From contig DAIUKO010000300.1 in the NCBI GenBank assembly GCA_036848175.1, positions 1-9,717 of the forward strand: DNA of 9,717 nt, in the 5' to 3' direction. Made by a program: the position numbers and the translations under genes. The DNA is from QHWF01 sp036848175 (GTDB lineage: Bacteria > Acidobacteriota > Vicinamibacteria > Vicinamibacterales > CAVVIG01). Under the pieces are notes generated by a model. It saw only the letters and a program-made list of their open reading frames with translations, was not told the origin of the DNA and searched no databases. Shown one piece after another: positions 1-6,395 of the stretch; the stretch's first letter is position 1, and each line of letters begins with the position of its first letter.

Positions 1-55
1 CCTGCTGCTGATGACGAACACCGACATCACCGGCATTCGCGTCGCCGTGCCCTAG
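1..55 (+). CDS. 3' end of an unidentified upstream gene (partial)
   Basis: An open frame read from base 2 encodes LLLMTNTDITGIRVAVP and ends at the TAG at 53-55. Only 17 residues are present, so the product cannot be recognised. It is taken as a real gene end because its stop codon overlaps the ribosome binding site (AGGAGAG, 54-60) of the next gene, which starts 9 bases further on. That spacing is typical of an operon. The frame could be open by chance over so short a length. Confidence 0.5.
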   Translation, partial: LLLMTNTDITGIRVAVP

Positions 56-64
56 GAGAGCTCG

Positions 65-460
65 ATGAACATGAACCGAACCATCGCCATGGCGGGCTTC
101 GGCGTGATGCTGTTCACGGCGTCGGTCGTCGCACATCATGCGTTTTCGGCTGAATTCGATTCGGACAAGCCGGTGATGCTCGAGGGCGCGGTCACGAAAG
201 CGGATTGGGTGAACCCGCACGCGTGGATCTACATCGACGTGAAAGCTCCGGACGGCAAAGTCGTGAACTGGGCGATTGAGTTGGGACCGCCCAACGCCCT
301 GCTCCGCCGCGGCTGGAAGAAGAGCTCGATGCAGGCCGGCGCGATCATCAAGGTCGAGGGGTTTGCCGCGAAGAACGGCAAGGAATTCGCGAACGCGACC
401 AACATCACGATGCCCGACGGCACGAAGATCTTCGCAGGCACCGAAGAGCCGCCGAAGTAA
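65..460 (+). CDS. DUF6152 family secreted protein
   Basis: This 131-residue protein has a signal peptide (residues 1-23: basic MNMNR start, hydrophobic GFGVMLFTASVV core, then VA). The mature protein would begin with the His-His pair of HHAFSAEFD, followed by the ADWVNPHAWIYIDV stretch (46-59). This N-terminal layout is what I recognise as DUF6152, a small periplasmic or exported family of unknown function that is common in Acidobacteria and some Proteobacteria. The rest (about 60-125) looks like a small beta-rich domain. The two exposed histidines could bind metal, but that is inference. The ATG at 65 is preferred over the one at 71 because GGAG at 55-58 lies six bases before it. The gene probably shares a transcript with the partial gene before it and converges on the hydrolase gene with a 4-base gap. 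Confidence 0.85.
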   Translation: MNMNRTIAMAGFGVMLFTASVVAHHAFSAEFDSDKPVMLEGAVTKADWVNPHAWIYIDVKAPDGKVVNWAIELGPPNALLRRGWKKSSMQAGAIIKVEGFAAKNGKEFANATNITMPDGTKIFAGTEEPPK

Positions 461-464
461 GACG

Positions 465-2090
465 TTACTGCGGCACCGTCACCGGCAGTTCGGCGGCGAA
501 GAGCATCGTGCGATCGTTGTCGCGAGCCGACCACTTGAGCAGCGTCCGGACGTCCTTCTGAACGACTCCGTCGTAGACCGTCCGGCCGTTCACCACCACC
601 GTGACCGCGCGATTCAGATCGAACTGATCCGGCGACAGCAGCAGCGTGAACGCCGCCACACCTCGGCTCTTCGCGTCGATCCTGTTTCCGGTTCGAATCA
701 GGTCGACGCGGCCTGATTCGCGCTGTCGCGGAAACATCGTGTCCGATTCGCCCGGCAGCACTGTCGGCGCGTAGCGTCCCGTCAATCGCATCGACTCGCC
801 GTCCCGCGAGACCGTGAGCAACAGCGGTCGCCCTGCCGGATAGCCGCGCAGAAGATCCGCGACATCGTCGCCAGACGCTGCCGGCTGATTGTTGATTGCG
901 ACTATGACATCTCCCGATCGCAGGCCGATCTGTTCTGCGTTCGATCCCTTGACGACGCGAGTGATGCGTGCGCCGCTCGCACGGATTCCGAAGTCGGGTG
1001 CAGGAGGCGTCGACATTCGATTCACGTCGGGAAGCGGCGGCCCGGCTGGCTCCGCGGAACCAAGGCGATTGATGACCAGCCAATGCACGCGGCTCGGGAT
1101 GTTCGGCGGCCCGCTTTCCCAGGTCAGTGCATCGGGCAGCGCCACGCGAGGATGATCGGCGACGAACCGCTCGACTGAATCCTTGATCGCCGGCCACCAC
1201 GACGTGTCGTGCGCGGCGTCCGGCTGCGGTCGATAGACGAGACCGACCCCTGCACGCTTCAAATGGTCGATATACGGATCGACGACGCTCGTCGGATACA
1301 TCGGATCGCGCCCGCCGTTCACGACGAACAGCGGCTTGTTCAGCAGGTTGTTGGGAAACAGATCGCCGTCGGCTTCAGCCGTCTCGTTCTCGAGGACCTT
1401 GATGAAGCCGTTGAGCGGCAGGAAGCTCGCGAACGGCGTCGTCTCCCGCATCGCGATGTAATAGGCGCCGGTTCCGCCGTCGGAGACGCCGGCTAGCACG
1501 ACACGGTTCTCGTCGACGTTGTACGTCCGCTTCACGCGATCGAGAATCGCTTCAAGGTTGTCGACCTGCCGTCCGCTCCACCACGGCGCCTCTCTCCAGG
1601 CGCGAGGCATGACGTAAATCTGTTCGACGCCAGACAGCGGGCTGTTCGATCCAGTGCGAGGAGGCGTGTTGGTCTCTATGCGGCCGACGCCGCCGTGGAG
1701 TTGCACGCGGACCTGGTATTTGCGCGCCGGATCGTAGGTGGCGGGAACATCGAGCGTGTAGAAGTACTCACCGCTTTCGCCGCGGTAGCTCTCCTGCACG
1801 ACGCCGCGAGCCACGTCGCGCGAGTAGGCGCGGCCTTGCTCGAGGCGGCGAAACGTCTCGTCGAATCCGACTTCGCTCGCGACGATCTGATCGGCGGCCG
1901 CGGCGGCCTCTTTCGGGGTGCGAGCGTGAAAGAAGGCGGAAAATGCGGCATCAACCGCCGGCGGGGAAGTCTGCGCCGCAAACAGCGCCACGCCAGCCAT
2001 GGCGGCGAGCGCCTGCCTTCGCAGCGCGAAGGTCGCGCTACGGCTTTCCAACGTTCGGCTCGCCAAACTTCGCGGCGTCGATCGGGACAT
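465..2090 (-). CDS. Exported alpha/beta hydrolase (esterase/peptidase-like) with C-terminal PDZ domain
   Basis: The protein has 541 residues from the ATG at 2090. Residues 20-48 form an export signal with a twin-arginine-like core (LRRQALAAMAG). The alpha/beta-hydrolase domain spans about 105-315. It contains an LHGG oxyanion motif (131-134), nucleophile Ser203 in GVSDGG, probable acid Asp262 in GGRDP and His294 in AAHDTSWW, so the triad appears intact. A PDZ domain follows (about 365-440, with GLRSGDVIVAINNQPA), then an 80-residue beta-rich C-terminal domain. The catalytic domain resembles PHB-depolymerase/prolyl-oligopeptidase-type esterases; the substrate is unknown. The start is uncertain. 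The ATG at 2090 has AAGG close by but overlaps the upstream gene by 53 bases. A TTG at 2051 would cut the overlap to 14 bases and give a tidier signal peptide. It is the last gene of the minus-strand cytochrome operon. Confidence 0.85.
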   Translation of the reverse strand: MSRSTPRSLASRTLESRSATFALRRQALAAMAGVALFAAQTSPPAVDAAFSAFFHARTPKEAAAAADQIVASEVGFDETFRRLEQGRAYSRDVARGVVQESYRGESGEYFYTLDVPATYDPARKYQVRVQLHGGVGRIETNTPPRTGSNSPLSGVEQIYVMPRAWREAPWWSGRQVDNLEAILDRVKRTYNVDENRVVLAGVSDGGTGAYYIAMRETTPFASFLPLNGFIKVLENETAEADGDLFPNNLLNKPLFVVNGGRDPMYPTSVVDPYIDHLKRAGVGLVYRPQPDAAHDTSWWPAIKDSVERFVADHPRVALPDALTWESGPPNIPSRVHWLVINRLGSAEPAGPPLPDVNRMSTPPAPDFGIRASGARITRVVKGSNAEQIGLRSGDVIVAINNQPAASGDDVADLLRGYPAGRPLLLTVSRDGESMRLTGRYAPTVLPGESDTMFPRQRESGRVDLIRTGNRIDAKSRGVAAFTLLLSPDQFDLNRAVTVVVNGRTVYDGVVQKDVRTLLKWSARDNDRTMLFAAELPVTVPQ

Positions 2091-3198
2091 TCACCTTCAC
2101 GTCGCTGAACTCGAAGTTGTCGCGGCCGTCCAGCCATGCGAATGTCCAGCGGAACGGAAACTTGATGCCGCCGACGTCACGATAGTCGGAGTAGTCCACC
2201 TGCGTCGGCACGCGGCCGATCGGCGAGCGCCCGTGGCGCACCATTCGCACCAGCAGGCCCGAGGCATCGTCGAAGTACAGCGTCGCCAGCGTGCCGTTCG
2301 GTCCGTTCCCCTGAACGACGGTCACATCCTTGTTCTCGATCGTCGACGGCGGACCGACCCGCAGATTCGTGAGCGCCTGTTTGATCTGCGTCGGAAAAGA
2401 CAGCATCGCGTCCAGTCTCGCGCCGTCCCGCTCGCTTCCCGCGAGCTCGTATTTGCGGACGACGGCGAGCGGCGTGGCGATCCAGCCGGTTCGGCCGTCG
2501 TAGGTTCTGACGCTGACGCCGCGGTCCGGATATTCGGGGAAGCTGATGTGCGTCGCGCGCTTGTCCGGCGCCTGAGCGGAGACTTCGACGAGACCGCCGC
2601 CGCCGAACCCGCGATAACCGACGCTCTTCCCAGTCGCCACGAAGCTGGCGACGCGCGCGACGTTTTCGGATCCGCCAATCGCGCGCAGATACTTGTCGAG
2701 AACCTGATCGACTGACGGCACTCCCTGCGCCTGCCCGAGCACGTCGTCGGATTCGTCGGGCGGCGTGCCATAGACGACGTCCATCGTCATCGTGGTGATC
2801 GGGCGATCGCGGCCGCGATGACAGGTCCAGCAGGTCACCACCTGCCGCCCGTTGAAGTTGTCGCGGTTGATCGCGGTGACCATCTGCACCATGCGGCGGG
2901 CCGTGCGCTTGCGAGGCGTGTCGAGTGCCCAATCGACGTGGTCGGTGCCGGCCGATGGATGACAACCGACGCAGTCCGAACCAACCGCCGCCGACATGAT
3001 GCCCATCGTCAGCAGGAAATCGTCGACGCCGATGCCTTTGAGCGCCTGGACGTTCTTGAAGACGTCCTCGACCATCATCGGTTTCGATGGCGCGGTGGGT
3101 TGATTTCCCTGCGCTGAGGCGTGCCGACTGATCCCGATTGCCGCCGCCAGCATCATCGTGACCGCCGCAGCGATCGCCGGCCTCGATCCGCACCTCAT
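2038..3198 (-). CDS. Reaction-centre-type cytochrome c (dihaem) with C-terminal beta-rich domain
   Basis: The 386-residue exported protein has a signal peptide (1-29, ending HASA). Its cytochrome domain (about 42-135) has two c-type haem sites, CVGCH at 76-80 and CWTCH at 123-127. Each is preceded by a helix with methionines (M65/M68 and M103/M106) that could be axial ligands. The spacing and the CHRG ending match the 'photosynthetic reaction centre cytochrome c subunit' family, which usually carries more haems in phototrophs. Residues about 160-386 form a separate domain rich in beta strands that resembles LolA-like lipoprotein-carrier folds; that resemblance is a guess. No photosynthesis gene is nearby, so a role in periplasmic electron transfer is more likely than photosynthesis. 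The start follows the previous stop by 10 bases, with GAGGG at 3206-3210 overlapping that stop and seven bases before the ATG. Confidence 0.85.
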   Translation of the reverse strand: MRCGSRPAIAAAVTMMLAAAIGISRHASAQGNQPTAPSKPMMVEDVFKNVQALKGIGVDDFLLTMGIMSAAVGSDCVGCHPSAGTDHVDWALDTPRKRTARRMVQMVTAINRDNFNGRQVVTCWTCHRGRDRPITTMTMDVVYGTPPDESDDVLGQAQGVPSVDQVLDKYLRAIGGSENVARVASFVATGKSVGYRGFGGGGLVEVSAQAPDKRATHISFPEYPDRGVSVRTYDGRTGWIATPLAVVRKYELAGSERDGARLDAMLSFPTQIKQALTNLRVGPPSTIENKDVTVVQGNGPNGTLATLYFDDASGLLVRMVRHGRSPIGRVPTQVDYSDYRDVGGIKFPFRWTFAWLDGRDNFEFSDVKVNVPIDAAKFGEPNVGKP

Positions 3199-3208
3199 GC
3201 CCGGTCCC

Positions 3209-3901
3209 TCAAGGTTTCTTCGGCGTCGCGCTGGGGTTGGCGTGCTGCGACTGCTGGCGGAATTCGTCGAGACGCCGCTCGAGCTTCCGATAGAACTCGG
3301 CGCCTTCGCCCGGGTACCAGTAGCTCCGATGACACGCTTCGCACGCCTGGTCGAGATTCTCGCCGACGTCCCACAACTCGTTGACGTCTTTTCTCTTGAC
3401 GACGTCGAGCGCCTCGAGCGCGACGTTTCTCATCGCCTGGATTCGCGCGTTCCACTCCACCGGGTCACGTTCGACCTTCGCGGTGATCTGCGCCGGCGAC
3501 AATTCAACCGCGTCGGGTCCGGTGCTGTTGTTCTCGTCGCCAGGCGGTGTGAACGGTCGAGGGATCTTCAGCAGATCCGCGCCTTCCGCGAGCGTGACGG
3601 CGCCGATGCGGATCTTGTCCCAGTCCTCTTCGGTCCTCGGCGCGACTTCGACGGTCCCTTGCTTGCTCACGGTGGTGCCGACGGCATTGAAGATGTTGTC
3701 GGCAAAAGGGTCGATCATGTATTTCATCAATTCCTTGACCGACACGACCGGCTTGAGGTCGCCCCATAGCGCGGTTTGCGGCGTGTTGCTTTGCGCCGGA
3801 TTCGGCGTTGGCTTCGACGACGAACATGTGCCCATCGTCGCGCCGAGGAGAATCAGACCGGCGCACGTGATTAAACAGGGAAGTCCGCGAACCGTTTGCA
3901 T
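3209..3901 (-). CDS. Cytochrome c'/c556-like monohaem protein
   Basis: The protein has 230 residues. The N-terminal 26 residues are an export signal ending in GTCSSS; C26 might be lipidated, although the residue at -3 is not the usual Leu. A low-complexity linker (27-45) leads to a helical domain with YMIDPFADNIFNAVGT (61-76) and PRTEEDWDKIRIGAVTLAEG (88-107). One haem site, CEACH, lies near the C-terminus (187-191). A single C-terminal CxxCH on a helical bundle is the pattern of class II cytochromes (c', c556). The frame stays open to 4036, but I place the start at the ATG at 3901: GGAG at 3907-3910 lies five bases before it, a signal peptide begins there, and the extra N-terminus is Arg/Pro-rich with no export features. 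It is the first gene of the minus-strand operon. Confidence 0.82.
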   Translation of the reverse strand: MQTVRGLPCLITCAGLILLGATMGTCSSSKPTPNPAQSNTPQTALWGDLKPVVSVKELMKYMIDPFADNIFNAVGTTVSKQGTVEVAPRTEEDWDKIRIGAVTLAEGADLLKIPRPFTPPGDENNSTGPDAVELSPAQITAKVERDPVEWNARIQAMRNVALEALDVVKRKDVNELWDVGENLDQACEACHRSYWYPGEGAEFYRKLERRLDEFRQQSQHANPSATPKKP

Positions 3902-3906
3902 TTCCG

Positions 3907-3910
3907 CTCC
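3907..3910 (-). promoter_or_regulatory. Ribosome binding site fixing the cytochrome c'-like start
   Basis: GGAG reads on the minus strand five bases before the ATG at 3901-3899. It decides this start against the upstream in-frame ATG at 4036. Confidence 0.7.
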
Positions 3911-3921
3911 ATGCGAGGCCA

Positions 3922-3927
3922 ACTTTA
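3922..3927 (-). promoter_or_regulatory. Candidate -10 element of the cytochrome/hydrolase operon
   Basis: TAAAGT on the minus strand matches four of six bases of TATAAT. Transcription starting about seven bases downstream would give a 5' leader of 14-17 bases containing the GGAG site. I see no good -35 at the usual distance, so this is a weak call supported mainly by position. Confidence 0.35.
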
Positions 3928-4001
3928 CACGAGCTGCCGCAGATCTTCGCGGTGCGCTTTCGGGAGGACGACCGATGCGAATGACACGGTGGAAGGCGGG
4001 C

Positions 4002-4033
4002 GAGTGGGGTTCGACCCTGCGCGCAAGCCACTC
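4002..4033. repeat. Inverted repeat GAGTGG/CCACTC with structured loop
   Basis: GAGTGG (4002-4007) pairs perfectly with CCACTC (4028-4033). The 20-base loop contains the short stem GG-TTCGA-CC and the palindrome TGCGCGCA (4018-4025). It lies mid-way in the divergent intergenic region. It could be an operator or a chance structure in GC-rich DNA; no T tract supports a terminator. Confidence 0.35.
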
Positions 4034-4146
4034 CATCGAGGGATCTACAACCGTTGAAACGCTTGGAGATGGGCGGTTTTCGAAACCGGTTGGACTGGAT
4101 TTGTGGCCGCCCCGGCGGCAGGTGCGCTCGAGGCGCGGCGACGTGG

Positions 4147-4152
4147 GACAAT
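4147..4152 (+). promoter_or_regulatory. Candidate -10 element of vapBC
   Basis: GACAAT lies nine bases before the antitoxin ATG and resembles a TANAAT -10 with one mismatch at its first base. A transcript from it would begin at or within a few bases of the start codon. There is no clear -35 and no strong ribosome binding site in between. Confidence 0.3.
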
Positions 4153-4161
4153 AACGAGCGT

Positions 4162-4389
4162 ATGCCGAACGCCACGATCACGGTGGACGCCGAGTTGAAA
4201 CAACGGCTCGCCGATCTTGCTGGCCAGACGGGCCAACACGTGGACGAGTTCGTGGAGGCACTGCTTCGCCGGATCGCAGACACTGATGTCCGCTTCGAGC
4301 GCGGTGTGCCCGTCTTCCCTCGGCGGCCTGGAGCTCGGACGCTCACGGTGGAGGATGTTGACCGCCTCGCCGACGGCACCGACAAATAG
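4162..4389 (+). CDS. vapB: VapB-type antitoxin (ribbon-helix-helix-like)
   Basis: This 75-residue protein would neutralise the adjacent PIN-domain toxin and, as usual for the family, repress its own operon. Residues 3-36 have the strand-helix-helix pattern of a ribbon-helix-helix DNA-binding domain (ATITVDAELKQRLADLAG, then HVDEFVEALLRRIA). The C-terminal 35 residues, including VFPRRPGARTLTVEDVDRLA (51-70), would be the toxin-binding tail. The frame is open back to 4054, but that extension (Trp, Cys and Arg rich) is unlike any antitoxin N-terminus, so the ATG at 4162 is chosen. The ribosome binding site is weak. The stop is eight bases from the toxin start. The family call rests on size, fold pattern and partner. 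Confidence 0.8.
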   Translation: MPNATITVDAELKQRLADLAGQTGQHVDEFVEALLRRIADTDVRFERGVPVFPRRPGARTLTVEDVDRLADGTDK

Positions 4390-4397
4390 CGTCGGCG

Positions 4398-4823
4398 GTG
4401 GTCGGTCTTCTCGACGTCAACGTGTTGATCGCGTTGCTCGTACCCGAGCACGAGCATCACGCCACCGCATTGGAGTGGTTCACGATCGAGGCAGGGCAGC
4501 ATGGTTGGGCGACGTGCGCCGTCACTGAACTCGGCGTCATCCGAGTTTGCGCGCAGCTGCCCGGTGGAGCGTGGCCGCCTGAGACGACCGCGGATCGCCT
4601 CTTATTGCTCACAGCGGCCAGCCGTGAGTACCGGTTCTGGCCAGACGCCGTCTCGCCGGCGGCGATGGCCGAGGTGCGCAGCGCAAGCACCGGAAAGCAA
4701 GTTCCGGATCGATATCTCCTCGGGTTGGCGCGACGACATCAGGGTCGCCTGATCACGTTCGACCGTCCGCTCGCGGCAACGGGCGGCAGCGACGTCGTCT
4801 GCCTGCTGCCGCCAGGAACTTAA
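4398..4823 (+). CDS. vapC: VapC-type PIN-domain toxin ribonuclease
   Basis: The 141-residue protein is close to the usual VapC length and should be a Mg-dependent RNase that blocks translation when not bound by its antitoxin. The PIN acidic residues are all visible: D6 in LLDVNVLIALL, E44 in ATCAVTELG, D104 in VPDRYLLGLARRH and D122 in LITFDRPL. The nuclease is therefore probably intact. Translation begins at GTG (4398) with no good ribosome binding site, eight bases after the antitoxin stop, which suggests translation coupled to the antitoxin. The substrate, commonly initiator tRNA or rRNA for VapC proteins, cannot be read from the sequence. The pair stands alone with no mobile-element remnants around it. 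Confidence 0.88.
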   Translation: MVGLLDVNVLIALLVPEHEHHATALEWFTIEAGQHGWATCAVTELGVIRVCAQLPGGAWPPETTADRLLLLTAASREYRFWPDAVSPAAMAEVRSASTGKQVPDRYLLGLARRHQGRLITFDRPLAATGGSDVVCLLPPGT

Positions 4824-4872
4824 GGGTTGCGTGTCGGCGTCAGTCCGCGTCAATCCGACGGGGTGGCTGCGT

Positions 4873-4878
4873 TACGAT
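4873..4878 (+). promoter_or_regulatory. Candidate -10 element of the FG-GAP gene
   Basis: TACGAT fits TANNNT and ends six bases before the GTG at 4885. Transcription would start at about the initiation codon, giving a leaderless mRNA. No ribosome binding site is visible between it and the GTG, and no good -35 is seen. Confidence 0.35.
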
Positions 4879-4884
4879 TCCGGC

Positions 4885-6351
4885 GTGCGTGTTCCTGCAA
4901 CAATCGCCGCGGTCGCGCTGTGGCTGTCACCGTGGTTCGCCGCTCGAGATCACGCGCCGCGATTCGAGCTCGTGCAGCCGGACACGTTCGCGGCGCCGGG
5001 CGCCATGCCGAACGCGTGGGCCGACTTCGACAACGATGGTCAGCCTGACGAGTTCGTCGGCTTTCGCGGCCGCTCCAATCGCCTCTACAAACAGGACCAC
5101 GGGCGTTTCACCGATGTCGCTGCCGCCGCGGGCGTGGCCGATGACATCGAGACGCGCGCCGCCGCGTGGGGCGACTACGATGCGGACGGCTCCGTCGATT
5201 TGTACGTCGGTTTCATCGACGGCAAGACGCCGAACAGGCTGTATCACAACGACGGCCGCGGGCATTTCGTCGATGACGCGGCGTCTCTCGGCGTCAACCT
5301 GACCGGCGTCACGCGGCAGGTGTCATGGATCGACTACGACAACGACGGCGATCTCGACTTGTTCATCGCGTTTCGTGACAAGGCGAACCGGCTGTTTCGC
5401 AACGACAACGGACGCTTCACCGATGTCACGGGTCCGTCCGGCATCGGCGATCCGCGCAAGTCGGTCGGCGCGGTCTGGTTCGATATCGACGGCGACGGCG
5501 ACCTCGACCTGTTCGTCGCGAACCAGAACGGCGAGACGAACGGCCTGTTTCGCAACGATGGCGGCAGGTTCGTGGACGTTGCGCGCGAGTGGGGCGTCGA
5601 GGCGCCGCGGGCATCGGCCGACTTCGGCGGCGTCGGGGCGGCGTCCGCCGACTTCGACGGCGACGGATGGTTCGATCTGTTCGTGGCCAACTACGGGCCG
5701 AGCGCGCTGTATCGAAACGATCGCGGCCGGCGGTTCGTCGACGTCACCAGGGCGGCCGGTCTTCTCTTCGACCAGCACGCGACGACGCCCGCGTGGGGCG
5801 ATTACGACAACGACGGCCGTCCGGATCTGTACGTCGCGGGGTTTCTGGCTGGACAGACGCACTATGCCGATCATCTGTTTCACAACGACGGCGGCACGTT
5901 CCACGACGTGCTGCCGGCGCTCGTGCGCGAGCACGATGCCAGCCACGGCGTGCAGTGGGTGGACGTCGACGGCGACGGCGCGCTCGATCTCGCGCTGACG
6001 AACAACGATCCCGGCGGCGGCCACTACCTGTTCAGGAACCTGCTGTCGGCGACGCCGGCGCGGCGCGCCCTCGCGATCGACGTCGTCGACGGGAAGGGCC
6101 GCCATACGAAAGCGGGCGCGGAGGTTCGCGTCTATCGCGCAGGAACGCGGACGCTCATCTCTTCTGGATTAATCGATACGGGCGGCGGCTATTGCTCGCA
6201 GAACGTCATCCCCGTCCACGCCGCGACGGCGAACGCGCCGCGAGTCGATGTCGAGGTCACCGCGATGGGCGCGCACGGCCGGACGATGACGAAGCTGACG
6301 GCCGTCGATCCGCGATCGGCCGCGCGGCCGCTGGTCGTGAAGGTTCCTTAG
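4885..6351 (+). CDS. Secreted FG-GAP/VCBS repeat protein with C-terminal ASPIC/UnbV domain
   Basis: From the GTG at 4885 the protein has 488 residues. It starts with a signal peptide (1-21: MRVPATIAAVALWLSPWFAA) and is exported. Seven calcium-binding DxDxDG loops of FG-GAP/VCBS type lie at about residues 47, 97, 150, 200, 256, 307 and 360 (DFDNDG, DYDADG, DYDNDG, DIDGDG, DFDGDG, DYDNDG, DVDGDG). Each is followed by a (L/F)DL(F/Y)(V/I)-like strand, and most blades also carry an LF.ND.GRF.DV segment. The regular 50-56-residue period fits a seven-bladed beta-propeller. Residues about 395-465 (GAEVRVYRAG to GGGYCSQN) match the ASPIC/UnbV domain that often ends such proteins. The function is unknown; adhesion or ligand binding is common in the fold. 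The frame is open from 4831, but that start would place 18 non-signal residues first. Confidence 0.85.
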   Translation: MRVPATIAAVALWLSPWFAARDHAPRFELVQPDTFAAPGAMPNAWADFDNDGQPDEFVGFRGRSNRLYKQDHGRFTDVAAAAGVADDIETRAAAWGDYDADGSVDLYVGFIDGKTPNRLYHNDGRGHFVDDAASLGVNLTGVTRQVSWIDYDNDGDLDLFIAFRDKANRLFRNDNGRFTDVTGPSGIGDPRKSVGAVWFDIDGDGDLDLFVANQNGETNGLFRNDGGRFVDVAREWGVEAPRASADFGGVGAASADFDGDGWFDLFVANYGPSALYRNDRGRRFVDVTRAAGLLFDQHATTPAWGDYDNDGRPDLYVAGFLAGQTHYADHLFHNDGGTFHDVLPALVREHDASHGVQWVDVDGDGALDLALTNNDPGGGHYLFRNLLSATPARRALAIDVVDGKGRHTKAGAEVRVYRAGTRTLISSGLIDTGGGYCSQNVIPVHAATANAPRVDVEVTAMGAHGRTMTKLTAVDPRSAARPLVVKVP

Positions 6352-6363
6352 CGCAAAAACCGA

Positions 6364-6369
6364 TAGAAT
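6364..6369 (+). promoter_or_regulatory. Candidate -10 element for the small membrane ORF and ABC operon
   Basis: TAGAAT matches five of six bases of TATAAT. It lies 12 bases past the FG-GAP stop codon and 26 bases before the GTG of the small ORF. A start near 6376 would give a 20-base leader containing GAGG at 6386-6389. No clear -35 is seen. Confidence 0.45.
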
Positions 6370-6385
6370 GCCGTTGATGAAATGC

Positions 6386-6389
6386 GAGG
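6386..6389 (+). promoter_or_regulatory. Ribosome binding site of the small membrane ORF
   Basis: GAGG lies six bases before the GTG at 6396. It is the main reason for choosing that codon over the nearby out-of-frame ATGs at 6377 and 6391. Confidence 0.55.
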
Positions 6390-6395
6390 CATGAC

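Larger units (their letters stand above)
3902..4161. other. Divergent intergenic region between the cytochrome operon and vapBC
   Basis: These 260 bases separate two divergent units and should hold both promoters. They contain the candidate -10 elements at 3922-3927 (-) and 4147-4152 (+). A 6-bp inverted repeat lies at 4002-4033, and a short perfect stem CGGTTT-TCG-AAACCG at 4074-4088. Neither stem is followed by a T run. I see no convincing gene, tRNA or repeat family member here. Confidence 0.55.

Noticed and set aside
457..468. Palindrome GTAA-GACG-TTAC between the convergent DUF6152 and hydrolase genes.
   Set aside because: The symmetry comes mostly from two facing TAA stop codons, and four base pairs are too few for a terminator.
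229..1200. Long minus-strand open frame overlapping the DUF6152 and hydrolase genes.
   Set aside because: Its composition is Arg/Ser/Ala-rich with no motifs. It is a frame shadow in GC-rich DNA.
3902..4036. N-terminal extension of the cytochrome c'-like protein to an ATG at 4036.
   Set aside because: The added 45 residues are Arg/Pro-rich with no export features. The ATG at 3901 has a proper ribosome binding site and begins a signal peptide.
4000..4100. tRNA-like pieces: a GGTTCGACC stretch (4008-4016) and an anticodon-arm-like stem around TTTTCGAA (4074-4088), reminiscent of a degenerate tRNA-Sec or tRNA-Ser.
   Set aside because: The pieces are in the wrong order for a tRNA on either strand. 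No acceptor stem or D-arm can be paired, and the T-arm stem does not form five base pairs.
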